Below, one piece after another: positions 8,249-17,558 of a DNA stretch of 64,000 nt. The notes beneath the pieces were generated by a model that searched no databases, was not told where the DNA came from, and was given only the letters and a program-made list of their open reading frames with translations. Origin of the DNA: Halomarinibacterium sedimenti (GTDB lineage Bacteria > Bacteroidota > Bacteroidia > Flavobacteriales > Flavobacteriaceae); the NCBI RefSeq assembly GCF_019312585.1, contig NZ_JAHWDP010000001.1, forward strand, positions 434,001 through 498,000, in the 5' to 3' direction. A program made the translations under genes and the position numbers. How positions within the stretch are numbered: the stretch's first letter is position 1; every line of letters starts with the position of its first letter.

Positions 8249-9253
8249 TTAGTTTTTATAAGCCCGCTTTACACTTTGTTGAGCGGGCTTATTTTGTGGG
8301 GTAAACTGGTTGTCCTTTTCTCCCCCTACTTTTCCATGAGCAATAAACCACTTCCAAATAAATCCTCCAGCAAACCACGGTTCATTCCAAATTTCCTGGT
8401 ACAGGCCTTCCAATAAATTGGTTTGAGCTTCGAAGTTTATTGATGGTAATTCGTGATTGCTATCCCAAGGTTCCTTTCCAGCAAAGTCAACGCTTCGGTA
8501 TCCATATTCGGTGAATAAAATGGGTTTATCAAACTTCTCTGAAACAGTTTTAAGCTCTTCTTTCCAAGGTTTCCACCCAGCTTTGGATTCTTCTACAGAA
8601 GGGGTTTTAGCTTCAGAAATTGGAAAATAAGCATCAACGCCAATATAATCTAATTGATCCCAAAAAGGAACTCTCTTGTACTCATCCCAATTGGCTGCAT
8701 AAGTTAATTTACCAGAATACACTTTTTTTATTTCTGCAATAAGGTGTTTCCAATAAGTGGGGCGTTGCATTACAAATTGTTCTAGCTCTGTCCCAATACA
8801 AAATACCTTTACTTGAGTTGCCTCTGCAAGTTTCGCGTAAGTTAAAATAAAATTACGGTACTCATTTTCAAGTTGTATCCAATCTTCTTCAGAATTCATT
8901 TTTAAATTTCCTGTAAACTCCCCTCTCCATATCCAAATTTGAGGTTTCATCATCACCTCTATCCCATCTTTGTGAAGCAATTCTATATATTGTGAAGCAC
9001 CTGCAGACGTTTCTCCAAACCATTGCCTATCAGTATCAAAAATGATTTCAGGATGATCTAAGGTTCTAATAAAACCAAAAGGCATAATGGCTGCGTAATT
9101 GGCATGTATCTCCTTAATAGGCGGTATTTGGATTTGCTGAAGTGAATCTGGAGAAGCTACAAAACTTACACCGTTTATGGAAGTTTCGTCCATTTGAGCG
9201 CACCCAAAATTAACGAAACTTAATAGATAAAATAGCATCAGTTTTTTTCCCAT
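8249..9253 (-). CDS. GH113-like TIM-barrel glycoside hydrolase, lipoprotein
   Basis: Start set at the ATG at 9253, which gives a lipoprotein signal (lipobox VNFGC); an upstream TTG would add nine unhelpful residues. The 334-residue product is a TIM-barrel-type hydrolase. 'FCIGTELEQF' carries the expected acid/base Glu and 'FTEYGYRS' the nucleophile Glu, as in GH113 and related clan GH-A enzymes such as beta-mannanases. Aromatic residues line the rest (WIWRGEF, WKWF). It probably acts outside the inner membrane on an oligosaccharide; the linkage cleaved cannot be told from sequence. Confidence 0.75.
   Translation of the reverse strand: MGKKLMLFYLLSFVNFGCAQMDETSINGVSFVASPDSLQQIQIPPIKEIHANYAAIMPFGFIRTLDHPEIIFDTDRQWFGETSAGASQYIELLHKDGIEVMMKPQIWIWRGEFTGNLKMNSEEDWIQLENEYRNFILTYAKLAEATQVKVFCIGTELEQFVMQRPTYWKHLIAEIKKVYSGKLTYAANWDEYKRVPFWDQLDYIGVDAYFPISEAKTPSVEESKAGWKPWKEELKTVSEKFDKPILFTEYGYRSVDFAGKEPWDSNHELPSINFEAQTNLLEGLYQEIWNEPWFAGGFIWKWFIAHGKVGGEKDNQFTPQNKPAQQSVKRAYKN
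8260..8290. terminator. Hairpin terminator between convergent genes
   Basis: AAGCCCGCT (8260-8268) and AGCGGGCTT (8282-8290) form a perfect 9-bp stem. The T-run after it on the plus strand is short (ATTTTG). It lies within the last codons of the minus-strand hydrolase gene and most likely ends the plus-strand transcript. Confidence 0.55.
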
Positions 9254-9350
9254 TGCCCGAAAAATACAATTTATTATCAATATAAATTGGAGGAATTTTG
9301 TAATGTATGTAACTTTAAATGCGACATAAGACTACAACTCGCAAAAGCCT

Positions 9351-10661
9351 ATGGAACATATTGTCATTATTGGAAATGGAATTTCTGGGGTTACCGTCGC
9401 AAGGCATATTCGAAAACGTTCCAATAAACGAATTACCATTATTTCTGCTGAAACTGATTATTTCTTTTCAAGAACAGCACTTATGTATATCTACATGGGA
9501 CATATGAAATATGAACACACCAAACCCTATGAAGATTCTTTTTGGAAAAAAAACAGAATCGATCTTAAAAAAGGATTTGTTTCTGAAGTAAAACCGAAAG
9601 ACAAAAAAATAATTTTTAATGATGGTGAGGAAATGGCTTTTGACAAGCTCATTATTGCCGTAGGTTCAAAATCGAATAAATTTGGATGGCCAGGTCAAGA
9701 TTTGGAGGGTGTAAGGGGGTTGTATGCGTTTCAAGATTTGGAATATTTAGAACAATTTGCCCCTAATAAAACCGTGTGTAAAAAAGCCGTGATTGTAGGT
9801 GGAGGACTAATTGGGATTGAATTGGCAGAGATGCTTTCCACTCGAAAAATTCCCGTCACTTTTCTCGTACGCGAAAGTAGTTTTTGGAATGGTGTCCTTC
9901 CCAAAGGCGAAAGCGAAATGTTGAACCGACACATTAAAAGTCATCATATCGATTTACGACTTTCTTCCAATTTAAAGGAAATTGTTTCCGACGAAAACGG
10001 AAAAGCCAAAGCAGTGATTGTTGAAGAAACTGGAGAGGAAATTCCTTGTGACTTTGTGGGACTTACAGCGGGCGTTACACCCAATATAGATTTTTTAAAA
10101 TCCAGCGAAATTGAACTTGGCAGGGGAGTAAAGGTGAATCGTTATTTGGAAACTAACTTTGATGATATATATGCTATTGGCGATTGTGCCGAGCAATACC
10201 AACCCATTGGGAACCGAAGAGCTATTGAAGCTGTTTGGTATACGGGACGGATGATGGGTGAAACCGTTGCGCAAACTATTTGTGGTACCAAAACCGAATA
10301 CAAACCAGGACATTGGTTTAACAGTGCTAAGTTTTTTGATATCGAATATCAAACCTATGGTTGGGTTAATAGCGAACGAAATAAAAAAGAAAATGAAATC
10401 CATTTTCACTGGAAACATAAAGACGACACCAAATGCATTACCGTTGCCACCGACAGAGATTCTGGAGCTTTTTTAGGAATCAATACCTTCGGAATACGAA
10501 TGAAGCATGAAATTTTTGATCGATGGCTTACGGAAGAAAAATCGACCGATTATGTCATGCAGCATCTTTCTAAAGCCAACTTCGACCCAGAATTTTATGC
10601 AACTTTCGAAAATGAAATCCTTTCAGCCTATACAAATCAATTTCAAACCATAAGCTCATGA
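9351..10661 (+). CDS. NAD(P)/FAD-dependent oxidoreductase
   Basis: A 436-residue class I pyridine-nucleotide oxidoreductase. The FAD-binding VIIGNGISG motif starts at residue 4, ATGS-like 'AVGSKSN' follows, the NAD(P)-binding VIVGGGLIGIELAE motif is near 150, and IYAIGDCAE is the second FAD motif. It resembles rubredoxin/ferredoxin reductases and the FAD part of NirB. There is no redox-active CxxxxC, so it is not a disulfide reductase. It overlaps the next gene, a membrane polyferredoxin, by 4 bp (ATGA), suggesting that it passes electrons between NAD(P)H and that protein. Confidence 0.88.
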   Translation: MEHIVIIGNGISGVTVARHIRKRSNKRITIISAETDYFFSRTALMYIYMGHMKYEHTKPYEDSFWKKNRIDLKKGFVSEVKPKDKKIIFNDGEEMAFDKLIIAVGSKSNKFGWPGQDLEGVRGLYAFQDLEYLEQFAPNKTVCKKAVIVGGGLIGIELAEMLSTRKIPVTFLVRESSFWNGVLPKGESEMLNRHIKSHHIDLRLSSNLKEIVSDENGKAKAVIVEETGEEIPCDFVGLTAGVTPNIDFLKSSEIELGRGVKVNRYLETNFDDIYAIGDCAEQYQPIGNRRAIEAVWYTGRMMGETVAQTICGTKTEYKPGHWFNSAKFFDIEYQTYGWVNSERNKKENEIHFHWKHKDDTKCITVATDRDSGAFLGINTFGIRMKHEIFDRWLTEEKSTDYVMQHLSKANFDPEFYATFENEILSAYTNQFQTISS

Positions 10662-12247
10662 GTACTGTACAAAGAGATATGTCTTTAACAGGACAACCCC
10701 CTAAAAGCTTAAATGGGCTTCAAAAAGTTGCCACCGTGTTAGGCTTATCAGGATTAATGATTATACTATTAGCTGGATTCAACCTAAATTTTCCTAACAA
10801 AGGACTTTGGTTAACCATTTCTCTAGTGGCACTTACGGCAGGAATCATATTGTTTGCAAAAGCCACCTATGCTAACACTCAAGAAGGTATAAAAAACGAT
10901 GGCGTTTGGTTTAAATCCATTTCCAGTCGAGGGTTTTGGGCGTGGATTGCGGGACTCTCCCTTACTGGTTTTTACATCATTCTCTATTTCTTTCCGCAGT
11001 TTTTAGGGTTACGCTCTGAAGGAGCAAATACTGGAATCATTGCTCTTTTTGACCCCTTAAGTAGATTGTTAAGTGGCAACCAGGCCAGTCAGTGGTTTGT
11101 ATATGGAACTTTATACACGGTGGCTATTTTTGCCTTCGGAGTTAAGTTTATCTGGAAATACCGTCACAATCGGTACGAAAAACTACGCACCATTAGCGTT
11201 ATGTTTTTTCAAACGGCGTTTGCTTTTTTGATACCCGAATTTATGGCGCGATTAAATTCTGAAAGCTTTAATCTCCCCTATTACGATTTAAAAAATATTT
11301 GGCCGCTTAACTATTATAATTTTGAACAGTATCGAGTCGATAGCTTTATCTCTTCTGGAGATGTTGGACTCGCATTATTAATTTTTGGTGTGATTTCCAT
11401 TTTCGTCATCACACCCATTCTAACTTACAAATATGGTAAGCGTTGGTATTGTAGTTGGGTTTGTGGCTGTGGTGGTTTAGCCGAAACTGCAGGGGATTCC
11501 TTTAGACACTTAAGCGATAAAAGTGAATTTGCTTGGAAAGTGGAACGATGGGTTATTCATAGTGTGTTGGTTTTTGTCATTGTGATGACTACAGCGGTTA
11601 TTTCAACTTACTTAGGGTATGATTCTGAAAAATATTGGCTAACAAAAGATGTGTTTTTAATAGGTGTTGCGGTTTTTCTTGCACTTCTTTTTGGAGTTAT
11701 TTGGTTTTTCAAAAAAGAGGAACTAAAACAAGATGCTCGGTATGGTGCCATAGGTTATTTAGTTATTGTTCTTTCATTTATTGTCATTCATTACGCATCG
11801 GGAAGTAAGCTGTTCTTTTTTGAAGCAGAAACGCTTCGGAAGTCCTACGGATTTTTAATTGGCGCTGTGTTTAGTGGCGTCATTGGTACAGGCTTCTATC
11901 CTATTTTTGGGAGTCGTGTTTGGTGTCGATTTGGTTGTCCTATGGCGGCAATTTTAGGATTGCAACAACGATTGTTTTCAAAATTTAGAATAACCACCAA
12001 TGGAGGACAGTGTATTTCTTGTGGAAATTGCTCCACCTATTGCGAAATGGGGATCGATGTTCGAGCCTATGCTCAAAAGGGTGAAAACATTGTGCGAGCC
12101 AGTTGTGTGGGATGTGGAATATGCTCAGCTGTTTGTCCAAGAGGGGTTTTAAAATTAGAAAATGGCCCTCTTGAAAATCGTATTCAGGGAAATGAAATTT
12201 TACTAGGAAACGATGTGGATTTAATGAAGTACGTAAACAATAATTAA
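10658..12247 (+). CDS. Membrane 4Fe-4S polyferredoxin, NosR/NapH-like
   Basis: A 529-residue protein with about seven to nine hydrophobic segments. It has a CxxxCGC cluster (WYCSWVCGCGG, about 265-275), a WCRFGCP motif near 425 and two ferredoxin-type 4Fe-4S motifs (CISCGNCSTYC, about 450; CVGCGICSAVCP, about 482). This arrangement is typical of NapH/NosR/CcoG-type membrane electron carriers. With the preceding FAD oxidoreductase it forms a two-gene electron-transfer unit. The acceptor is unknown. The nos genes near the end of the window are 46 kb away, so a direct link is speculative. Confidence 0.88.
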   Translation: MSTVQRDMSLTGQPPKSLNGLQKVATVLGLSGLMIILLAGFNLNFPNKGLWLTISLVALTAGIILFAKATYANTQEGIKNDGVWFKSISSRGFWAWIAGLSLTGFYIILYFFPQFLGLRSEGANTGIIALFDPLSRLLSGNQASQWFVYGTLYTVAIFAFGVKFIWKYRHNRYEKLRTISVMFFQTAFAFLIPEFMARLNSESFNLPYYDLKNIWPLNYYNFEQYRVDSFISSGDVGLALLIFGVISIFVITPILTYKYGKRWYCSWVCGCGGLAETAGDSFRHLSDKSEFAWKVERWVIHSVLVFVIVMTTAVISTYLGYDSEKYWLTKDVFLIGVAVFLALLFGVIWFFKKEELKQDARYGAIGYLVIVLSFIVIHYASGSKLFFFEAETLRKSYGFLIGAVFSGVIGTGFYPIFGSRVWCRFGCPMAAILGLQQRLFSKFRITTNGGQCISCGNCSTYCEMGIDVRAYAQKGENIVRASCVGCGICSAVCPRGVLKLENGPLENRIQGNEILLGNDVDLMKYVNNN

Positions 12248-12267
12248 TCTTTAGAAAGCTTTTCTAC

Positions 12268-12963
12268 ATGCCCCAAAATATTAAAGTCATTATTCCTGCT
12301 TATAACGAAGAAGCTTCTATTGCTTTGGTTATTCAAGACATCCCGAAAATAGTTTCAGAAATAATCGTGGTGGATAATAGTTCTACCGACCATACTTCGG
12401 AAGTAGCTAAAAAAGCAGGAGCAAACGTGCTTTCAGAAAAAAACAAAGGATATGGTTATGCGTGTTTAAAAGGAATGGAGTATATCGCCAGTCATTCTGA
12501 AAAACCAGATATAGTTGTTTTTCTTGATGGAGATTATAGTGACTACCCTGAAAAGCTTTCCGAAATTCTAACCCCTATTATCGAGAATAATATTGACTTT
12601 GTTATTGGAGCTAGGGTTAAAAGCCTACGAGAAAAAGGGTCGATGACAGTTCCACAACTTTTTGGAAACTGGTTGGCAACCACCCTGATGAAACTTTTTT
12701 TTAATTCAAAATTTACCGACTTAGGGCCTTTTCGAGCTATTAAATATCCCGTTCTATTAAGTTTGAACATGGAAGACAAAACCTATGGTTGGACTGTAGA
12801 GATGCAATTAAAGATTTTAAAGAAAAAATATAACTATCTCGAAATCCCTGTTCCATACCGCAATAGAATAGGTGTCTCAAAAGTTTCAGGAACCATAAAA
12901 GGTGCTATCTTTGCGGGTGTTAAAATCTTAAGTTGGATTTTTAAATACAGCTTTAAAAAATGA
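12268..12963 (+). CDS. GT2 glycosyltransferase, dolichyl-phosphate mannose synthase-like
   Basis: A 231-residue GT-A enzyme. KVIIPAYNEEAS, VVDNSSTDHT and the metal-binding FLDGDYSD are clear. The C-terminal region (YGWTVEMQLK, then VPYRNRIGVSKVSG) is typical of polyprenyl-phosphate hexose synthases such as DPM1. It probably makes a lipid-linked sugar donor at the cytoplasmic face. It overlaps the next GT2 gene by 4 bp (ATGA), so the two are coupled. A GT-C enzyme at 18700 could be a user of such a donor. Confidence 0.85.
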   Translation: MPQNIKVIIPAYNEEASIALVIQDIPKIVSEIIVVDNSSTDHTSEVAKKAGANVLSEKNKGYGYACLKGMEYIASHSEKPDIVVFLDGDYSDYPEKLSEILTPIIENNIDFVIGARVKSLREKGSMTVPQLFGNWLATTLMKLFFNSKFTDLGPFRAIKYPVLLSLNMEDKTYGWTVEMQLKILKKKYNYLEIPVPYRNRIGVSKVSGTIKGAIFAGVKILSWIFKYSFKK

Positions 12964-14450
12964 TCTGGGAAACCGTTGTAATTGTAATTTACTCTATTGC
13001 TCTTTTGCTTATTTTCTTCTACGCATTGGCACAACTCAACCTGCTTTTTAATTATTTACGTGCAAAAAAAAATGACAAAGAAAGCCCTAAATTCGATTTA
13101 ACAAATCCTGAAGAAACTCCATATGTAACCATCCAGTTGCCCGTCTATAACGAGCTATACGTTATGGAACGACTGCTTACAAACATTGCGAAAATTGAAT
13201 ATCCTGAGGGAAAACTAGAAATTCAGGTATTAGATGACTCTACAGATGAATCTTTTGAACAAACAGCTAAGCATATTAAAGAACTTCAGCAAAAGGGTAT
13301 AAATATCCACCACGTAACTCGGGAGGACCGAAAAGGCTATAAAGCGGGTGCTTTAAAAGAAGGGTTAAAAACTGCCAAAGGAGAATTTATCGCCATTTTT
13401 GATGCCGATTTTCTACCAAAAAAAGACTGGTTACTTAAAACCATCCCCTATTTTAAAGATGCGAAAATTGGTGTAGTACAAACACGTTGGGGACATTTAA
13501 ATAAGGACTATTCTATCCTTACAAGAGTCCAAGCCTTTGCTTTGGACGTACATTTCACACTAGAACAAGCAGGTAGAAACAACCAGGGACATTTTATTAA
13601 TTTTAACGGTACCGCTGGTGTGTGGCGTAAAGAATGTATCCTAGACGCTGGGAATTGGCAAGGCGATACACTTACCGAAGATTTAGACTTAAGTTACCGT
13701 GCCCAATTAAAAAACTGGAAGTTTAAATATCTGGAAGGGGTGGAAACCCCTGCAGAACTTCCTGTGGTGATTAGCGCAGCTCGTTCACAACAATTTAGAT
13801 GGAACAAAGGTGGGGCAGAGAATTTTCAGAAAATGTCTTGGAAGGTAATCACCAATAAAACGATTCCATTTAAAACAAAGGTTCATGGGATTCTTCATTT
13901 ATTGAATAGTACCATGTTTTTAAGTGTTTTGGTTGTGGCGCTTTTAAGCATCCCGATGTTGTATATTAAAAATGAATATGCCCATTTAAAAATGTACTTT
14001 ATCGTGATGAGCTTCTTTGTATTAAGCACCCTCATCTTTTTTATTTGCTATTGGTACACCTTCAAAAAGACCTATGGTGGAGGATTTATAAAGTTTATTG
14101 AATACGTAGGCATGTTTTTTGTCTTTTTTTCCATAGCTATGGGGTTTTCGGTACATAATACAGTCGCTGTTTTGGAAGGTCACTTTGGTAAAAAAAGTGA
14201 ATTTATTCGCACTCCTAAATTCAATTTAAGCAGTTTAAAAGATAATTGGCGAACGAATAAATATCTTAAAAAAGGAATTTCAGCAAACGTCATAATTGAA
14301 GGGCTTTTAATGCTCTATTTTGCATTTGGGATGTATAGTGCCTTTGTTGTTGGAAACCAAGGGGGTGATTTTGGACTGTTTCCTTTTCACTTAATGTTGT
14401 TTATTGGTTTTGGTTTTGTATTTTTCAAAAGTATAACGAGTAAAGTATAA
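12960..14450 (+). CDS. Processive GT2 glycosyltransferase, cellulose synthase-like
   Basis: A 496-residue membrane glycosyltransferase. One N-terminal membrane segment is followed by a catalytic domain with VLDDSTDES, FDADF, EDLDLSYRA and the QQFRWNKGG motif, that is the D, DxD, ED and QxxRW signature of processive beta-glycosyltransferases. Four or so membrane segments follow (about 320-490). It most likely extends and exports, or transfers, a beta-linked sugar from a nucleotide-sugar donor. It is coupled to the upstream GT2 gene. Nearby are LpxR-like proteins, so a role in the envelope is reasonable. Confidence 0.87.
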   Translation: MIWETVVIVIYSIALLLIFFYALAQLNLLFNYLRAKKNDKESPKFDLTNPEETPYVTIQLPVYNELYVMERLLTNIAKIEYPEGKLEIQVLDDSTDESFEQTAKHIKELQQKGINIHHVTREDRKGYKAGALKEGLKTAKGEFIAIFDADFLPKKDWLLKTIPYFKDAKIGVVQTRWGHLNKDYSILTRVQAFALDVHFTLEQAGRNNQGHFINFNGTAGVWRKECILDAGNWQGDTLTEDLDLSYRAQLKNWKFKYLEGVETPAELPVVISAARSQQFRWNKGGAENFQKMSWKVITNKTIPFKTKVHGILHLLNSTMFLSVLVVALLSIPMLYIKNEYAHLKMYFIVMSFFVLSTLIFFICYWYTFKKTYGGGFIKFIEYVGMFFVFFSIAMGFSVHNTVAVLEGHFGKKSEFIRTPKFNLSSLKDNWRTNKYLKKGISANVIIEGLLMLYFAFGMYSAFVVGNQGGDFGLFPFHLMLFIGFGFVFFKSITSKV

Positions 14451-14508
14451 TAAAATATAGCAAATCATTAACTCGAAGCTTTCCTATTTCATTTTATGTA
14501 TTATTGCG

Positions 14509-15420
14509 ATGGTGGCAATACCTTCTGTTTTTGGACAAAAGGACACTACTTCAATTTCAGAAAAGAGGGTTTATACAAAACAATTTGAATTACGCCACGA
14601 TAACGATTTTCTTCATTTTACAGATCAGTACTACTCAACCGGAAGCTTTTTAGGACTAAGGAGTCTCATTGAACCCGGTAAAGACACACTTCAAAAAAAA
14701 CATTTTGGTTTTTATTTGTTTCAGGAGATTTACACCCCTTCAAATATCACTGAAACCAATACCCTCTATTTTGATCGACCCTATGCAGGAATCTTAGGGT
14801 TTTTAACTGAATACTCATTAGCCAATCAAAAGAGGTTTCTAGAATATAGATTAGCCATGGGGTTTACGGGGCAAATGTCTGGTGCCGAAGGACTCCAAAG
14901 TTTGTTTCACACTGCAGTTGCAACAGATTCTCAATCCTCCACATGGAACGACCAAATAGCCATGAGTCTCCATGCGAACTTGTACGTTAACTATGCCTAT
15001 GAAATTAAGTTTCAACCCAATCCGTTTAGTGTTCATTTTGCGATAAATCCATCGTTAGGTTTTGGAACTAGAGATATGTATCTGGAGCAAGATGCTGTTT
15101 TTTACTTCGGAAAAAGAAGTCCTATTACCGAAACCACGGCCTACAAACAATTAGGAACAACAGGCGAACGAGAATTATTTTTTGCCATTCGTTTGGGGTA
15201 TCGATATGTATTTCATGATGCCATGTTAGAAGGAAACCTATTTAATGACAGATCTACGTTTACTGTAACACCTTACAACCAACTTTTTCTTTATAATTTT
15301 GAATTGTACTACAGAAAAGGAAGAAACGATATAAAGTTTACCTACAATTTTGAAACACCCAGAAATAGAGCTGCAGAACCGCATTTATATATGACGCTAA
15401 CCCTTGCGCGGAGTTATTAA
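14509..15420 (+). CDS. Lipid A 3-O-deacylase LpxR-like outer-membrane protein (copy 1)
   Basis: A 303-residue barrel protein of the LpxR family counted from the ATG. 'RHDNDFLHFTDQYYSTG' matches the LpxR Asn-Asp active-site strand, DRPYAG is conserved, and a His-containing 'LQSLFHTA...STWNDQ' region matches the catalytic His loop. LpxR removes the 3'-acyloxyacyl chain of lipid A at the outer membrane. The start is uncertain: the ATG at 14509 leaves only MVAIPSVFG before the mature part, while the frame is open back to a TAG at 14458 and encodes a full signal peptide (INSKLSYFILCIIA...) with only ATC/ATT codons available as starts at 14464/14467. A homologous copy follows directly. Confidence 0.82.
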   Translation: MVAIPSVFGQKDTTSISEKRVYTKQFELRHDNDFLHFTDQYYSTGSFLGLRSLIEPGKDTLQKKHFGFYLFQEIYTPSNITETNTLYFDRPYAGILGFLTEYSLANQKRFLEYRLAMGFTGQMSGAEGLQSLFHTAVATDSQSSTWNDQIAMSLHANLYVNYAYEIKFQPNPFSVHFAINPSLGFGTRDMYLEQDAVFYFGKRSPITETTAYKQLGTTGERELFFAIRLGYRYVFHDAMLEGNLFNDRSTFTVTPYNQLFLYNFELYYRKGRNDIKFTYNFETPRNRAAEPHLYMTLTLARSY

Positions 15421-16306
15421 ATATTCACTTTTCATTGTATCGTTATTTTTAGGAAACGCCTTAAAAGTAACATCACAAAACGTTACTGAAATTCCTAGAA
15501 ACCAACTTGGAATCTCTCATGACAATGATTTTTTAGTGATAACAGACAGGTATTATACCTTTGGTCTTTCCCTTTTTTATATACATAGCTTAAATGAAGG
15601 CATTTTTGAAAACACCGAAGAACAAGTAAGCTTTAAACTGTTTCAGCAGGCATATACCCCTACAAACCTAGAAACCCAAATAATTGAAGAAATGGATAGA
15701 TCCTATGCCGGATTTTTGGGGTTAGAGACAGGGTGGTCTGTTGTAAAATCAAATACATTTTACCAAACAACTTTACTTTTTGGGATTGTTGGGCCTTCTT
15801 CTGGGGTAGGACAATTTCAGAGATGGTATCATGATCATATTGTTGAATATAAAACCCCTACTTGGACAAACGAACTACCTAATAATTTACACGCAAATCT
15901 ATCTTTTCAATTTACAAAAGAATGGGAGTTGATACCAAATCCCTTTGGTGTTCGATTTGCCTTTAGCCCTTCGGTGGTGGTAGGTTCAAAAGATGTTTTT
16001 ATTCAACCAGAACTGACGACATATTTTGGAAGGAGAAGTTCACTAGAAAATAGTATGGCATATGGACAAATTAACAATTTGGAAAAAGAAATCTATTTCT
16101 CACTAGGATTTGCCTATAAATATGTTACTAAAAACACCTTTTTGGTATTAAATAACATTGAAAATGAAGTATTTCTTTTCAACTTTAATTTTCACCACCG
16201 GTATTTAACAAAAGAATACCGAGTAGGATATCATTATTATACTAAAGAAGCAAAAGGACTTGATAAGCACCAATATATAAGTTTAGGGTACGCTAAGAGC
16301 TTTTAA
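15404..16306 (+). CDS. Lipid A 3-O-deacylase LpxR-like outer-membrane protein (copy 2)
   Basis: A 300-residue paralogue of the preceding gene, starting with TTG inside its last codons (17-bp overlap). Signal peptide to about residue 25 (KVTSQ). 'SHDNDFLVITDRYYTFG' repeats the Asn-Asp strand, 'DRSYAGFLG' the conserved turn, and 'FQRWYHDH...TWTNEL' the His loop. The copies are clearly divergent in sequence, so the duplication is old. Its TAA shares the TTAA at 16303-16306 with the stop of the convergent M28 peptidase gene. The two barrels may act on different acyl chains or one may have lost activity. Confidence 0.8.
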   Translation: MRGVIKYSLFIVSLFLGNALKVTSQNVTEIPRNQLGISHDNDFLVITDRYYTFGLSLFYIHSLNEGIFENTEEQVSFKLFQQAYTPTNLETQIIEEMDRSYAGFLGLETGWSVVKSNTFYQTTLLFGIVGPSSGVGQFQRWYHDHIVEYKTPTWTNELPNNLHANLSFQFTKEWELIPNPFGVRFAFSPSVVVGSKDVFIQPELTTYFGRRSSLENSMAYGQINNLEKEIYFSLGFAYKYVTKNTFLVLNNIENEVFLFNFNFHHRYLTKEYRVGYHYYTKEAKGLDKHQYISLGYAKSF

Positions 16307-17535
16307 AACTCAATCTCCACCTCTACTTTTTCACCATTTCTTTCAATAATTGCTTTGGTTTTTTGACCTTTTTCAAAAGAAGATAGTGCACGCATATAAC
16401 TCATCATATCTACCACAGTGCTATCCCCTAATTTTTTAACCACATCTCCTTTCTGTAAGCCTGCTTTTTGTGCAGGTTTATCTTCACTTACCCCGTCAAT
16501 ACGCATTCCTTCACCTGTAAATAAATAATCTGGCACAACTCCCAATGCCACTTTAAACTCCGGCACATCTTCTCGCTCATTTTTTGTTTTTCTGAAACCT
16601 AATTTTGAATCGTCTTCCAAATCCAAAACAATGGCAAAAATATAATCGGATATCTTTTGCATTCCTTCATAATTCAACTTTTCAGAATCATCACTGGGTT
16701 TGTGATAATCTTCATGTTGTCCTGTAAAAAAATGAAGCACCGGAATATCCATCAAATAAAATGAAGTATGATCACTTGGACCAATACCACTTTCATGTTC
16801 TGCTATAGTAAATCCTTGATTGTTATTCGCAAAAAGGATTTGTTTAAACACAGGAGAAGTACCCACACCATGAACCGCTAAGGTACTTTCATCATTTAAT
16901 CTACCTACCATATCCATGTTAATCATCAAATTCACTTGCTGTAAATTGATGGTTGGATTCTTAGCAAAGTAATTGGAACCCAAAAGCCCCATTTCTTCAC
17001 CCGAAAAACCAATAAAGAGAAAATTACTTTGAGGATTATCTAGTTTTTTTAATCGATCTGCTAATTGTAACATCACCGCTACACCACTAGCATTATCATC
17101 GGCTCCATTATGGACTTCAGGAATATCTCCACGAAACAAGGAGCCTTCCCCACCTAATCCTAAATGGTCGTAATGCGCACCAATAACCACTGTTTTGGAA
17201 GCATTATTATCTATGAATCCCACCACATTTTTACCTGTTTGCACACTATCCCCTTTGGCCACAAATTGAACCGCTTCATGTGGATTTGAACTTGGCTTAA
17301 AACTAAACTCTTGAAAAAAGCCATCCATTCCTTTAGGATTGAGTCCGATTGCGGCAAACCTTTCAGCGATATAATTTGCAGCAGCAATCTCCCCTTTGGT
17401 ACCTGTTTTACGACCATTAAGAGCGTCCGAGGCTAAATAGGCAACATCTTCTTCCAAAGTTATTTGTTTTATTTCGGGAGTATCTTTACACGAAACTAAA
17501 ATGACTAGCAAAAAAAGGGTAAGAATTAAGCGCAT
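16303..17535 (-). CDS. M28 family zinc aminopeptidase with PDZ domain, lipoprotein
   Basis: A 410-residue product from the ATG at 17535, which gives a lipoprotein signal (lipobox ILVSC). The M28 zinc site residues are visible in order: GAHYDHLG, NGADDNASG, GFSGEEMGLLGS, NMDMVGR and GPSDHTSF. A PDZ domain (about 320-400, 'AGLQKGDVV') follows and may guide substrates. M28 enzymes of this layout remove N-terminal residues from peptides outside the cytoplasm. The gene is divergent from the WD40-like gene with only 30 bp between start codons. Open frame upstream of 17535 is ignored because it runs through the neighbour's promoter. Confidence 0.9.
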   Translation of the reverse strand: MRLILTLFLLVILVSCKDTPEIKQITLEEDVAYLASDALNGRKTGTKGEIAAANYIAERFAAIGLNPKGMDGFFQEFSFKPSSNPHEAVQFVAKGDSVQTGKNVVGFIDNNASKTVVIGAHYDHLGLGGEGSLFRGDIPEVHNGADDNASGVAVMLQLADRLKKLDNPQSNFLFIGFSGEEMGLLGSNYFAKNPTINLQQVNLMINMDMVGRLNDESTLAVHGVGTSPVFKQILFANNNQGFTIAEHESGIGPSDHTSFYLMDIPVLHFFTGQHEDYHKPSDDSEKLNYEGMQKISDYIFAIVLDLEDDSKLGFRKTKNEREDVPEFKVALGVVPDYLFTGEGMRIDGVSEDKPAQKAGLQKGDVVKKLGDSTVVDMMSYMRALSSFEKGQKTKAIIERNGEKVEVEIEF

Positions 17536-17540
17536 ATCTT

Positions 17541-17558
17541 TATTTTTGTGCAAAATTA
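17541..17558. promoter_or_regulatory. Two abutting divergent -7 boxes
   Basis: TATTTTTG (17541-17548) reads TAnnTTTG on the plus strand; CAAAATTA (17551-17558) reads TAATTTTG on the minus strand. They lie 2 bp apart in the 30-bp gap between divergent start codons at 17535 and 17566. Neither has a clear TTG at the usual distance. Leaders would be roughly 10-15 bases. AT-rich DNA gives chance matches, so moderate confidence only. Confidence 0.4.
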
